Origin: an alpha proteobacterium AAP38
Lineage (GTDB): Bacteria; Pseudomonadota; Alphaproteobacteria; Azospirillales; Azospirillaceae
DNA: 64,000 bases
Reading direction: 5' to 3'
Assembly (NCBI GenBank): GCA_001296005.1
Contig: LJHR01000024.1
Coordinates: 1-64,000 of the forward strand
The notes below the pieces were generated by a model. The model was not told where the DNA came from and searched no databases. It saw only the letters and a program-made list of their open reading frames with translations. The translations under genes and the position numbers were made by a program. How positions within the stretch are numbered: position 1 is the first letter of the stretch; each line of letters starts with the position of its first letter. Below are positions 43,923-52,539 of this stretch, one piece after another.

Positions 43923-45356
43923 TCAGGCTTGCGGCTGTGCGACACGGGCGCGGGCCCGCACATAGTCCTTCAATATCTGGATATCGTTGGGAAGGATATC
44001 CAGTCGTTCGGGCCGTTCGTACAGGTCGGCCAGATGGCGGGGCAAGGGCGGGCGCACACCGGTGGCCTTTTCAACGGCATCGGGGAACTTGGCCGGGTGG
44101 GCCGTGCCCATGACAATGACGGGAATGGACCTGTCCAGCCCGGCATGGCGGGCGGCGGCCACACCCACGGCACTGTGCGGATCGACCAGATAGCCAGAGC
44201 CGGCATAGGCGTCGCGCATGACATCCAGGGTCTGTTCGGTGTCGCAGCGATAACCCGCGAACAGTTCGCGCACGCGGGCCAGCTGACCCTGGCTGACTTC
44301 AAACCGGCCCGTTTCGCGGAAGCCGGCCATGCATTGGGCCACGGCGGCGCCGTCCCGGTCCATCAGATCGAACAGAAGCCGTTCGAAATTGCTGGAGACC
44401 TGAATGTCCATGGAGGGCGACAGGGTCGGCACCACACCATCGGCCTTCATCTCGCCAGAGGCAAAGAAGCGGGCCAGGATGTCATTCTCGTTGGTGCCGA
44501 CGATCAGCTTTGCCACCGGCACGCCCATCTGGCGCGCGGCATAGGCGGCATAGACATTGCCGAAATTGCCGGTGGGCACGGCAAAGGCCACTTCACGATC
44601 GGGCGCGCCCATGGCGACAGATGCTGCCACGTAATAGACGATCTGGGCCATGATGCGGGCCCAGTTGATGGAATTCACCGCCGACAGGTTCAACGCATCG
44701 CGGAACGGCTGATCGTTGAACATGGCCTTCACGGCGTCCTGGCAATCATCAAACGTGCCGGCCAGGGCGACGTTATGGACGTTGGATGACAGGACCGTCG
44801 TCATCTGCCGGCGCTGCACCTCCGAGGTGCGGTTATGCGGGTGCAGGATGACAATATCGACGCGTTCGCGATCGCGGCAGGCCTCGATCGCCGCCGAACC
44901 GGTATCACCGCTGGTGGCGCCGACGATGGTGACGCGGCTGTCCTTCTTGGCCAGCAGATGGTCGAACAGCTGCCCCAGCAACTGCAACGCTACATCCTTG
45001 AAGGCCAGCGTGGGGCCGTGGAACAGCTCCATCATCCAGGCATTGCTGTCGATCTGGGTCAGCGGCACGACCGCCTTGTGCTGAAACGTGCCATAGGCGG
45101 CGTTCACCAGACGCGTGAAATCCGCCCGGTCGATGGTGCCGCCCAGGAAGGGCAGCATGACCTCGACCGCCAGTTCCGCATAGGACAGGCCACGGAAACG
45201 GCGCAGATCATCCGGTGTCAGCTTCGGCCACGCCGCCGGGACGTAAAGACCGCCGTCACGGGCCAGACCCGCCAGCAGGACATCGTCAAACGCCAGGGCG
45301 GGCGCCTGGCCGCGCGTGCTGATATAGGACACCTTTACCTCGACCCGATGCGGCAT
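43923..45356 (-). CDS. thrC: Threonine synthase
   Basis: PLP enzyme converting O-phosphohomoserine to threonine. The 477-aa protein has the typical start Y-I-S-T-R-G-Q-A-P, the PLP lysine in T-L-A-F-K-D-V-A-L-Q, and G-A-T-S-G-D-T-G-S-A-A as the phosphate loop. An in-frame GTG at 45332, with GAGG five bases upstream, would start right before Y-I-S-T-R and may be the true start; ATG 45356 has GGAG very close. First gene of the thrC-M16-GNAT run. Confidence 0.95.
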   Translation of the reverse strand: MPHRVEVKVSYISTRGQAPALAFDDVLLAGLARDGGLYVPAAWPKLTPDDLRRFRGLSYAELAVEVMLPFLGGTIDRADFTRLVNAAYGTFQHKAVVPLTQIDSNAWMMELFHGPTLAFKDVALQLLGQLFDHLLAKKDSRVTIVGATSGDTGSAAIEACRDRERVDIVILHPHNRTSEVQRRQMTTVLSSNVHNVALAGTFDDCQDAVKAMFNDQPFRDALNLSAVNSINWARIMAQIVYYVAASVAMGAPDREVAFAVPTGNFGNVYAAYAARQMGVPVAKLIVGTNENDILARFFASGEMKADGVVPTLSPSMDIQVSSNFERLLFDLMDRDGAAVAQCMAGFRETGRFEVSQGQLARVRELFAGYRCDTEQTLDVMRDAYAGSGYLVDPHSAVGVAAARHAGLDRSIPVIVMGTAHPAKFPDAVEKATGVRPPLPRHLADLYERPERLDILPNDIQILKDYVRARARVAQPQA

Positions 45357-45628
45357 AACTCCAAGGCGCGTACCCTAGCCAGGGTGGCCACGGGCCGCAA
45401 GGGGACGGGGCCGGTCGCGTTGTGCCATTGGCTCATGCCTGCCCCGACCCGGCAGGGCACCACCAAAAGCGGTAGGCGCACTCTATTCATCTTGTCGCGG
45501 CCCTGGGCTTAGGTGGTATCGGATCAACGGTTTCCTTCGAGACCGCGAACGTTTATCTTAAATGCTTGGTAGAGTCTGAACCCAACGGTTGCATATTTAT
45601 TGCGCAGACAAAGGGGAGTGCGGGGGCG

Positions 45629-46192
45629 ATGGGGTGGACGCAGGCCTTGATGATGGGGATGGTGATGGGCCTGGGCGCCTATCTCTTCACCTATCTTATG
45701 GGCCGCTATGCCGAAAGTTCCCTGCAGTCCGGTCATGACCTGAAGCGGATTGAGGAAGTCTTGCCGCGCCGGTCCCTGCTGGAGGCGAAGTTCGACCTGC
45801 GCCGCAGCGACCGCAAGGCGCGGCTGACCCAGTTGCAATCCGAACTGGCTGAATTGCGCCGCCGTCGCTTCCTTCAGGAAAAGGCCCTGGTCGATGCACG
45901 GCGGGAGGCGAATGCGCCTGTGCGTATCGTCGGACCGGAGGGGCAGACCCTGTTGAAGTTCCGGGCCTGGATGGTGAACCGGCAGGTGCAGCAGGCCCTG
46001 ACCGACCGCAAGCGTCACCCGACCCTGGACATGGAATGGGCCAATCCGCAGGTGATCGAGATTTGGGCCGATAATCTGTCTGATGCCAAGCGCGATGCGG
46101 GCCGCATCTTCCCCATGCCGTTGGGCTTTTCCCTGCTGAACATCACGCTGGAAAGTGCTGCACCCACGGCGGATGCCGCCGTTGCGGGTTGA
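45629..46192 (+). CDS. Membrane-anchored coiled-coil protein, unknown (first of a pair)
   Basis: A 187-aa protein. One N-terminal membrane segment (about residues 5-25, M-M-G-M-V-M-G-L-G-A-Y-L-F), then a charged coiled coil (about 45-95, rich in Arg/Glu/Leu), then a mixed C-terminal domain with A-W-M-V-N-R-Q-V-Q. No recognised family. The ATG at 45629 follows a GGGGGC tract and opens the membrane segment. The next gene has the same design and starts 8 bp later. Confidence 0.7.
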   Translation: MGWTQALMMGMVMGLGAYLFTYLMGRYAESSLQSGHDLKRIEEVLPRRSLLEAKFDLRRSDRKARLTQLQSELAELRRRRFLQEKALVDARREANAPVRIVGPEGQTLLKFRAWMVNRQVQQALTDRKRHPTLDMEWANPQVIEIWADNLSDAKRDAGRIFPMPLGFSLLNITLESAAPTADAAVAG

Positions 46193-46200
46193 GGGGTGTC

Positions 46201-46734
46201 ATGACCGGTCCCATCATGCTGGTGGTGATGATCGTGGCGGTGGCCTTTGCCATGGCGCTGGAACAATCCATGCGCCGCGTCCGCGATACGCGCCGCCGCG
46301 TCACCCAACTGGTCAATAAAAAGCAGCAGCAGGTGGAACGGTTGCGCGTGGCGGGCCGTGAAAGCCTGACGCTTGGCCGGGAGGTACGCAACCAGCAGCG
46401 TACCGTGGATCACTTGATTGAGGAAATCAGCCAAGTGGAAGGCGAGTTGCTGCGGCTGGCCCACCCGGCCAACCGCACCTTCGTTCTGGATGAAAAGCGC
46501 GGGCCCGCCGATGCCGGCTGGCATGTGACGGTGGAGGCGCCGACCGTTTCCGTCGGTCGCCATGGCCCGCCCTGGGAGGGACAGCGCCGGTTCCGCGTCT
46601 GGGCGCCCGACGAACATGCAGCCCGCGCCAAGGTGGAAAAGCGCTACGGCATGGACCAGGGCTATTCCATCATCGCCGTATTCCCCGCCCCGCCGCCGGT
46701 CGCCAACCGTAATGGCGATCCGGCGATGGTGTAA
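46201..46734 (+). CDS. Membrane-anchored coiled-coil protein, unknown (second of a pair)
   Basis: A 177-aa protein with an N-terminal membrane segment (about residues 4-21), a coiled coil (about 24-90), and a C-terminal domain (about 105-160) with a predicted beta-alpha-beta look (F-R-V-W-A-P-D-E-H-A-A-R-A-K-V-E). The ATG at 46201 has GAGGGG upstream. It shares architecture, not obvious sequence, with the gene before, so the two may form a hetero-oligomer at the membrane. No family recognised. Confidence 0.7.
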   Translation: MTGPIMLVVMIVAVAFAMALEQSMRRVRDTRRRVTQLVNKKQQQVERLRVAGRESLTLGREVRNQQRTVDHLIEEISQVEGELLRLAHPANRTFVLDEKRGPADAGWHVTVEAPTVSVGRHGPPWEGQRRFRVWAPDEHAARAKVEKRYGMDQGYSIIAVFPAPPPVANRNGDPAMV

Positions 46735-46783
46735 CCAGTATCGTTCCCTCAAACGCCGGGCGCTGCCATCCGGCAGCTTGGTG

Positions 46784-47425
46784 TCATCCCGCCGCCTTCG
46801 CCTCCAGCACGGCCTGCTTCAACAGAGGCAGGCGGTCATTGCCGAACACCATCTCGGTGCCATTGACGACAAAGCTGGGCACCCCGAAGCAGCCGGCGGC
46901 CACGGCGGCTTCGACATAGGTGCCCTGGATGCGGGCCGTCTCTGGATCGTCCAGCATCGGCTGGAACAGGTGCGGTTCGATGCCCGCCGTGTCGTTGGCG
47001 ATCTTGATGCACAACGTGTCATCAGCCGGGCTGACCCCATCCACGAAGATGGCCTTCATCAGGGCGCGGGCAAAGACCTGCCCCGCGTCGAACCGGCGGG
47101 CGGCCACACAGGCCAGCGCCAGACGCGGCGGGTTCGGCATCACGACATCCTTATAATCGCGCAGCGGCACGCCATAGAGCTTGGCAAAGCGCGCGAGATC
47201 GGTGCGGCGATAATCGGGGCGGAACTGCCCGGAATGCGGCACGGCCTGTTCAATGTCGTAGCCGGCAGCCTTGATGATGGCGCGGGCCGACACGGGATAC
47301 CAGTCCACCCGGCAGCCGGTTTCGATCTGCAGCTTCATCATCTGCGTCCCGGCCAGATAGGCATAGGGGCTGGCGGGCGAGAAATAGAAATCGACGGTGA
47401 CGGGACCGGGCATGGCGGCCTTCAT
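46784..47425 (-). CDS. DsbA-fold 2-hydroxychromene-2-carboxylate isomerase-like protein
   Basis: A 213-aa thioredoxin-fold protein of the HCCA-isomerase/kappa GST group. F-Y-F-S-P-A-S-P-Y-A-Y is the family start, with Ser in place of the DsbA CxxC, and G-V-P-S-F-V-V is the cis-Pro loop. It may use glutathione in aromatic breakdown, but no naphthalene genes are near, so the substrate is open. ATG at 47425 chosen; 47413 is possible. Confidence 0.85.
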   Translation of the reverse strand: MKAAMPGPVTVDFYFSPASPYAYLAGTQMMKLQIETGCRVDWYPVSARAIIKAAGYDIEQAVPHSGQFRPDYRRTDLARFAKLYGVPLRDYKDVVMPNPPRLALACVAARRFDAGQVFARALMKAIFVDGVSPADDTLCIKIANDTAGIEPHLFQPMLDDPETARIQGTYVEAAVAAGCFGVPSFVVNGTEMVFGNDRLPLLKQAVLEAKAAG

Positions 47426-47603
47426 TTCCTGGGCTGACGGGACGGGTACGTGGCGCAAAGCCTTGCCAGCCTCGGGCCGCCCTTGCAAGGGGGATGCGGG
47501 CAGCCGCCACAGCTTTGACCGGAAAAGGGGAATTGCCGGCCCGAAAATCCCGTATTGCCAGGGCCCGCCCCTTTGGGGCATTGTGCGCCCCCGCGCATGG
47601 TGG

Positions 47604-47679
47604 GGGCCTGTAGCTCAATGGTTAGAGCCGGCCGCTCATAACGGTCTGGTTGGGGGTTCAAGTCCCTCCGGGCCCACCA
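47604..47679 (+). tRNA. tRNA-Ile2 (anticodon CAU), possibly tRNA-Met
   Basis: Cloverleaf: acceptor GGGCCTG with CGGGCCC (one G-U), D-arm GCTC/GAGC, anticodon stem GGCCG/CGGTC with loop CTCATAA (CAU), T-arm with TTCAAGT, encoded CCA. The D-loop, the C-T-G-G-T variable region and the acceptor are much closer to the lysidine-modified tRNA-Ile2 than to elongator Met. 76 nt. Confidence 0.9.
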
Positions 47680-47684
47680 GATCT

Positions 47685-47720
47685 GAAAGGCCGTCGGCAT
47701 CTTGATGCCGGCGGCCTTTC
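47685..47720 (+). terminator. Strong intrinsic terminator of the tRNA gene
   Basis: A 17-bp stem with one G-T pair (47685-47701 with 47704-47720), 2-base loop, then TGCTTTCTG. Confidence 0.8.
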
Positions 47721-48122
47721 TGCTTTCTGCCCTATTTCCGCATCCCTGATATGGCTCTGCATGCCTTTTTGTATACGAAGTTGGGGTTGTTATACCCGTA
47801 TCGCGGGAAGCTGCCTGCTTCGGGGGTTTTAGCACCTTTGGGCGATAGATCGAGGAAAGTGCTTTCCCGGTCCGCCATCCGCGCACCGCATCGCCGCGTC
47901 CACACCGATTTTCCAACGCTTGTTACAAAAAAATTGCTCGACCAGACGATTTGGTCTTGCCGTCATGCATACACAGAACGTATAGAATTTATACACAACA
48001 AGCGATGGCGCCGGATGGATCAGGGGTTTTGCGGATAATTTCTCTTCCGCCCCCGATGTTTCGAGACCGGGTGCCGCACAGGACAGGGCCGGCCTTAACG
48101 GCCCTTCAAGGGGAGGTTCGAG
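47721..48122 (+). promoter_or_regulatory. Gene-free promoter region of the TonB-receptor cluster
   Basis: No gene in 402 bp. An A/T-rich patch at about 47930-48005 holds a near-palindrome, GTATAGAATTTATAC (47980-47994, 12 of 15 positions symmetric), and the word ATACACA on both sides of it. A short dyad, AGGGCC/GGCCCT, lies near 48085-48105, just before the GGGGAGG RBS. A regulator site is likely, its regulator unknown. Confidence 0.35.
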
Positions 48123-50417
48123 ATGTCTATGCGTGCGCAATTGTCGTGGCGTCCGTCCTTGCTGGCCGTGGGCCTGGCGCTGCTTTCGGGTGTGCTGCCG
48201 GCGGGCGCGCAGGAGAAGAAGGCGGATGCCGGCCCCATGCTGGACGAGATCGTGGTGGTCAGCCAGAAGCGTGCGGGTGCCGTGGATGTGCAGGCCGTGT
48301 CGGTCGCCATCACCGCCTTCGACGCCAACGCCATCGAGAAAAGCTTTGCCACCGATCTGGTGGATGTGGGCCGCATGGCGCCCAACATCCAGCTGAACCA
48401 GTCGGGTACCTTTGGCGGCTTCTCCAACTTCTTCATCCGCGGCATCGGGTCGTCCAATACGATCCGCACCGTGGACCCGGCTGTCGGCACCTTCGTTGAC
48501 GGCATCTATATCGGCTTCGGCCCCGCCTCCATGCAGGACACGTTCGACATCGCCTCGGTCGAGGTGCTGCGCGGGCCGCAGGGCACGCTGTTCGGCAAGA
48601 ATGTGACGGGTGGTGCCGTTTCCGTGATGTCCACCCGTCCGACCGGGGAACTGGGTGCCGATATCAAGGTCACCTATGGCAATTATGACCGCATGGACGT
48701 GTCGGCGGCGGTGCAGTTCCCCATCATCGAGGGTGAGCTGGCCGGCAAGATCGCCGCCATGTCGAAAAGCCGCGACGGCTATTTCAAGAACCTGACCACG
48801 GGCCGGACCAAGCCCGATGTCGATACCTCCATCATCCGCCCGACCTTCCGCTGGACACCCAATGAGGTGCTGACCGTCGATCTGATCGGTGAATATTACC
48901 GGGACAAGGGCGGGTCATCGGCGTCGCAGAACCGGGACAGCCGGGTCAATCCGCGCATGCTGCTGGTCAATGGCCAGCTGGTGGCCTCGCCCGCGACCGT
49001 GCAGCGCGTGTTCGGCTATACCCCGCCCACGGACAAGTATGACATCAACCATAATGACCAGGGATATGTCGACACGACGGCGGGTCATGGCATCATCGAT
49101 GCCAGCCTGGACCTGGGCCATGGGATCGTCTCGCTGGTCACCGGCTATCGCGAGGTGAAGTTCAACTCCTCCACCGATTTTGATGGCTCACCCTATGTGG
49201 TGTTCGAATTCCCGGACAACCGGGAGCGTCAGCACCAATATTCGGGCGAGCTGCGCTATGCGTCCAACTTCTCCGATACGGTGGAGTTCACGGCGGGCCT
49301 CTATTACTTCACGCAGGAAATGTACATTGCCGAACGCCGCGCGGCCTATGCCAGCGGTCCGGCAACCGCCCCCGTCATTTCCCGCACGGTCGGCATCGCC
49401 AAGACCGATGACAGTTCCTATGCTGTGTTCGGCCAGGGCTCGGTGAAGTTCACCGATCAGCTGTCGCTGATCCTGGGTGGGCGCTATACGGTGGAGAAGA
49501 AGGAGATCGAGCTTTGCCCCTTCAACGCCGCCCTCTATACCAGCCTGAATTTCAACGCCTGTCCCGTGGCGCGTCTGAACGGCGATGACAAGTGGAACAG
49601 CTTCTCGCCCAAGGTCGGCCTGGACTATAAGGTCGATGATGATGTGCTGCTCTATGCGTCCTGGACCAAGGGCTTCCGCTCCGGCTCCTTCAATGCCCGC
49701 GCCACCAATGCCGCCGTGCTGGGACCGGTGGATCAGGAGACCGTGTCCTCCTATGAGGCGGGTATGAAGAGTGAGCTGATGGGAAGGCGTCTGCGGCTGA
49801 ACACGGCGGCCTTCTTGTCGGATTACACCAATATCCAGCGCACCGTGTCCGATACGGTCATCGTCAATGGCCTGCCGACGGTGACGCAGGTGCCGCGCAA
49901 CGCGGCATCGGCCACCATCTGGGGTCTGGAACTGGAAGGCTCCTTCCTGGTCACCGATGCCCTGACGCTGGATGCCTCGCTGGGCTACACCAATGCCGGT
50001 TATGACAGCTTCGCCAATATCGATACGAACCGGAACGGCGTGTATGAGCCGGCCATTGATGGTCCCATCGCCAAGGATCTGAAGTTCGAGCGCGTGCCGA
50101 AATGGCAGTATGCTGTGTCGGCCAGCTATGAGGTGCCGGTCTCGGACACGTCCTCGCTGCGCTTCCGCACCTCCTATACCTGGGTGGATGATCAGTTCAT
50201 CGACACGCTGAACAGCCCGTCGCTGGCGCTGAAATCCTATGGTCTGTGGGATGCGTCGGTCAGCTACTCCCTCAATGACAGCTACACCGTGTCCCTGTTC
50301 GGGCGTAACCTGAACGATGCTGAATATTATGATTTCGGCTTTGACGGCGGCACGCACCGCGCCGTCTGGGGCGGCACACCGCGCACCTATGGCGTGGAAC
50401 TGTCGGCGAAGTTCTGA
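48123..50417 (+). CDS. TonB-dependent outer-membrane receptor
   Basis: A 764-aa receptor that imports a substrate with TonB energy. Signal peptide ends near G-A-Q-E; TonB box-like L-D-E-I-V-V-V-S; plug domain with F-I-R-G-I-G-S-S and L-R-G-P-Q-G-T-L-F-G-K-N-V-T-G-G; then a 22-strand-type barrel with terminal A-K-F. The class with I-V-V-V-S-Q-K-R is common in alphaproteobacterial catabolism of hydrophobic or aromatic compounds and sugars. No siderophore genes are near. First gene of the cluster ending at the NmrA-like gene. Confidence 0.93.
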   Translation: MSMRAQLSWRPSLLAVGLALLSGVLPAGAQEKKADAGPMLDEIVVVSQKRAGAVDVQAVSVAITAFDANAIEKSFATDLVDVGRMAPNIQLNQSGTFGGFSNFFIRGIGSSNTIRTVDPAVGTFVDGIYIGFGPASMQDTFDIASVEVLRGPQGTLFGKNVTGGAVSVMSTRPTGELGADIKVTYGNYDRMDVSAAVQFPIIEGELAGKIAAMSKSRDGYFKNLTTGRTKPDVDTSIIRPTFRWTPNEVLTVDLIGEYYRDKGGSSASQNRDSRVNPRMLLVNGQLVASPATVQRVFGYTPPTDKYDINHNDQGYVDTTAGHGIIDASLDLGHGIVSLVTGYREVKFNSSTDFDGSPYVVFEFPDNRERQHQYSGELRYASNFSDTVEFTAGLYYFTQEMYIAERRAAYASGPATAPVISRTVGIAKTDDSSYAVFGQGSVKFTDQLSLILGGRYTVEKKEIELCPFNAALYTSLNFNACPVARLNGDDKWNSFSPKVGLDYKVDDDVLLYASWTKGFRSGSFNARATNAAVLGPVDQETVSSYEAGMKSELMGRRLRLNTAAFLSDYTNIQRTVSDTVIVNGLPTVTQVPRNAASATIWGLELEGSFLVTDALTLDASLGYTNAGYDSFANIDTNRNGVYEPAIDGPIAKDLKFERVPKWQYAVSASYEVPVSDTSSLRFRTSYTWVDDQFIDTLNSPSLALKSYGLWDASVSYSLNDSYTVSLFGRNLNDAEYYDFGFDGGTHRAVWGGTPRTYGVELSAKF

Positions 50418-50451
50418 GGGTAAACAGCGCCCCTCGCCCACGATAGTGGGA

Positions 50452-50577
50452 GAGGGAGGGGCCCATCGCTGTGAAGCGATGGGAGGGTGAGGGAGCGGCG
50501 GTGCAAAGCTTGGTCCCCCTCACCCTCCCACCCGCGCAGAACGCGGGCGAGCCCCTCCCTCCCCCTCAAGGGGGAGG
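50452..50577. repeat. Nested inverted-repeat element after the TonB receptor
   Basis: An assembly of perfect dyads fills the 182-bp gap: GAGGGAGGGGC (50452-50462) with its complement at 50550-50560; CCCATCGCT/AGCGATGGG (50462-50483); a 13-bp pair 50481-50493 with 50517-50529; CCCGCG/CGCGGG (50531-50547); and CCCTCCCCCT/AGGGGGAGGG near 50556-50577. It looks like a REP/BIME-type mosaic rather than a simple terminator. Confidence 0.7.
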
Positions 50578-50599
50578 GGTGACATGAGAGGAAACACCC

Positions 50600-51169
50600 A
50601 TGGCAACGACCCTGACCCTGGAACAGCGCATTGCACGGCTGGAGGCGCGGGCCGAGATCAATGATCTGGTGGCCCGGTACGGTCTGACGGTCGATGACCG
50701 CGATCTCGATGGGCTGGCCGACCTGTTCACCGAGGATGGCGCCTTCCGGTCCAAGGATGGGGTGCTGGATGCGCGGGGCCGGGCGGCGGTGATCGAGCAG
50801 TATCGCGGGCGGTTCGCGGCCCTGGGTCCGTGCAACCATTTCACCCATGACAAGATCATCGCCTTTGACGATGCCGACCCGGACCGGGCCACGGGCATCG
50901 TCACCTCGCATGCCGAGGTCTGGCGCAATGGTCAGGCCATGCTGACGGCCCTGCGCTACCAGGATGAGTATCGGCGCGGGAGCGATGGCAAATGGCGCTT
51001 CGCCGACCGTCTGCTGACCTTCTTCTATTATCTGCCCGTGACGGAATATGCCGAGGCGCTGGGCGATCCGTTGCGCCAGCGCGCCTATGGCGACCGCCGC
51101 CCGGCCGATTTCCCGGAGGCGCTGCCGACCTGGCGGCTGTATCACCAGCAGGGGGGGAATGCCGACTGA
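50600..51169 (+). CDS. SnoaL/NTF2-like protein
   Basis: A 189-aa cone-fold protein of the SnoaL_4 type. I-N-D-L-V-A-R-Y-G-L-T-V-D-D-R-D-L-D-G-L-A-D-L-F is the standard start; the Asp in D-D-R-D and the His in T-H-D-K are possible catalytic residues. Family members include dehydratases, isomerases and ring-hydroxylating dioxygenase beta subunits. Its stop overlaps the MFS start by one base. Confidence 0.85.
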   Translation: MATTLTLEQRIARLEARAEINDLVARYGLTVDDRDLDGLADLFTEDGAFRSKDGVLDARGRAAVIEQYRGRFAALGPCNHFTHDKIIAFDDADPDRATGIVTSHAEVWRNGQAMLTALRYQDEYRRGSDGKWRFADRLLTFFYYLPVTEYAEALGDPLRQRAYGDRRPADFPEALPTWRLYHQQGGNAD

Positions 51170-52539
51170 TGACCCACAGCCTGATGTCCGGCATCGAAAC
51201 GCCCGAAACCAAGGCCGCCGCCCGGCTCGTGCCGCGTGACGGGCTTTACGCCTGGTATGTCACGATCCTGCTGACGGTCGCCTATGCGGTCGCCTTCGTG
51301 GATCGGCAGATCCTCAATCTGCTGGTGGAGCCGATCAAGGGGCAGTTCACCCTGTCGGACACGCAGATCAGCCTGTTGCAGGGCCTGTCCTTCACATTGG
51401 CCTATGTGTTGATGGGGCCATTGTTCGGGCGGTGGACGGATATCGGCAATCGCCGCACCATCATCTGGACCGGGGTCACCATCTGGTCGGTCTTCACCAT
51501 CTTCTGCGGCCTGTCCCAGACCTATTGGCAGCTGTTCGGGGCGCGGATGGGCGTAGGCGGGGCGGAGGCGTGCCTGATGCCGGCGGCATGGTCGCTGCTG
51601 TCCGATTATTTCAGCAAGGACAAGCTGCCGCGCGCCATGAGCATCTTTCTCATGGGGCCATATCTGGGCGGCGGATTGGCGTTGATCTTCGGCGGGCTGG
51701 TCATACAGCAGCTGGGCCATGTCGGGCCGGTGGATGCCGGTCCTTTCGGCCTGCTGGCGCCGTGGCATCTGGCCTTCATCGTGGTGGGCGGGCCGGGGCT
51801 GCTGCTGGCGGCCCTGATGCTGACGGTGCGGGAACCGCCACGGGCCAAGGTAGCGGGGCAGGCGGAGCAGGAACGGTTCACGCTGGCACAGATCTGGCAG
51901 TTTCTGAGTGAACGGCGGGCCTTCTATGGCGCGTTCTATGGCGGCATGTCGCTGCATGTCATCGCGCTTTATGCCTTTCCCGCCTGGATACCCAGTTTCC
52001 TGATCCGGCATTACGGGGTGTCCATGGCCTCGGTCGGGCTTGAATATGGGGCCTCGGTTCTGATTGCCGGGTCGCTGGGCGTGTGGTGCGGGCCTTATGT
52101 CGCGAAATTCCTGGCCGCGCGCGGCTATGTTGATGCCGCCTTCCGCACGCCAGCCCTGACCACGCTGGGCGTGGTGCCGTTCGCGGTGCTGTTGCCCTTT
52201 TGCCCGACCTATGAGCTGGCGCTGGCGGCGGCGGTGGGGGTGACCTTCTTCTATACGCTGCCCATGGCCATGGCGGCGTCCTCCATCCAGATGGTAACGC
52301 CCAACCGCATGCGCGGGGTCGTTTCCTCCCTCTATGTCTTCACGGTTTCCATCGTGGGCCTGGGGTTGGCCCCCACCTTCATCGCGCTGATCACCGACCG
52401 GTTGTTTGGTGATCCGGGCATGGTGGGCTGGTCGCTGGCCCTGGTCTGTTCGGTGTCCAGCATCGGCGCCTCGATCCTGATGCTGCGCGGTCTGGGCGCG
52501 TTTCGCGCGGCCCTGGCCGAAGGGGAGAAGGTGTCGTGA
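51169..52539 (+). CDS. Major facilitator superfamily transporter
   Basis: A 456-aa inner-membrane permease with about 12 hydrophobic segments. The MFS loop 2-3 signature is seen as G-R-W-T-D-I-G-N-R-R; F-V-D-R-Q-I-L-N-L-L in TM1 is typical of the anion/organocation groups found with aromatic acid or steroid genes. ATG overlaps the SnoaL-like TGA; the NmrA-like gene overlaps its end by 4 bp. Confidence 0.9.
   Translation: MTHSLMSGIETPETKAAARLVPRDGLYAWYVTILLTVAYAVAFVDRQILNLLVEPIKGQFTLSDTQISLLQGLSFTLAYVLMGPLFGRWTDIGNRRTIIWTGVTIWSVFTIFCGLSQTYWQLFGARMGVGGAEACLMPAAWSLLSDYFSKDKLPRAMSIFLMGPYLGGGLALIFGGLVIQQLGHVGPVDAGPFGLLAPWHLAFIVVGGPGLLLAALMLTVREPPRAKVAGQAEQERFTLAQIWQFLSERRAFYGAFYGGMSLHVIALYAFPAWIPSFLIRHYGVSMASVGLEYGASVLIAGSLGVWCGPYVAKFLAARGYVDAAFRTPALTTLGVVPFAVLLPFCPTYELALAAAVGVTFFYTLPMAMAASSIQMVTPNRMRGVVSSLYVFTVSIVGLGLAPTFIALITDRLFGDPGMVGWSLALVCSVSSIGASILMLRGLGAFRAALAEGEKVS

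Noticed and set aside
47480-47491. 12-bp palindrome CCCTTGCAAGGG
   Set aside because: Too short to separate from chance at this GC content.
47604-47679. Reading the tRNA as elongator tRNA-Met
   Set aside because: Anticodon CAU is shared, but the acceptor, D-loop and variable-region pattern fit tRNA-Ile2 better; kept as an alternative only.
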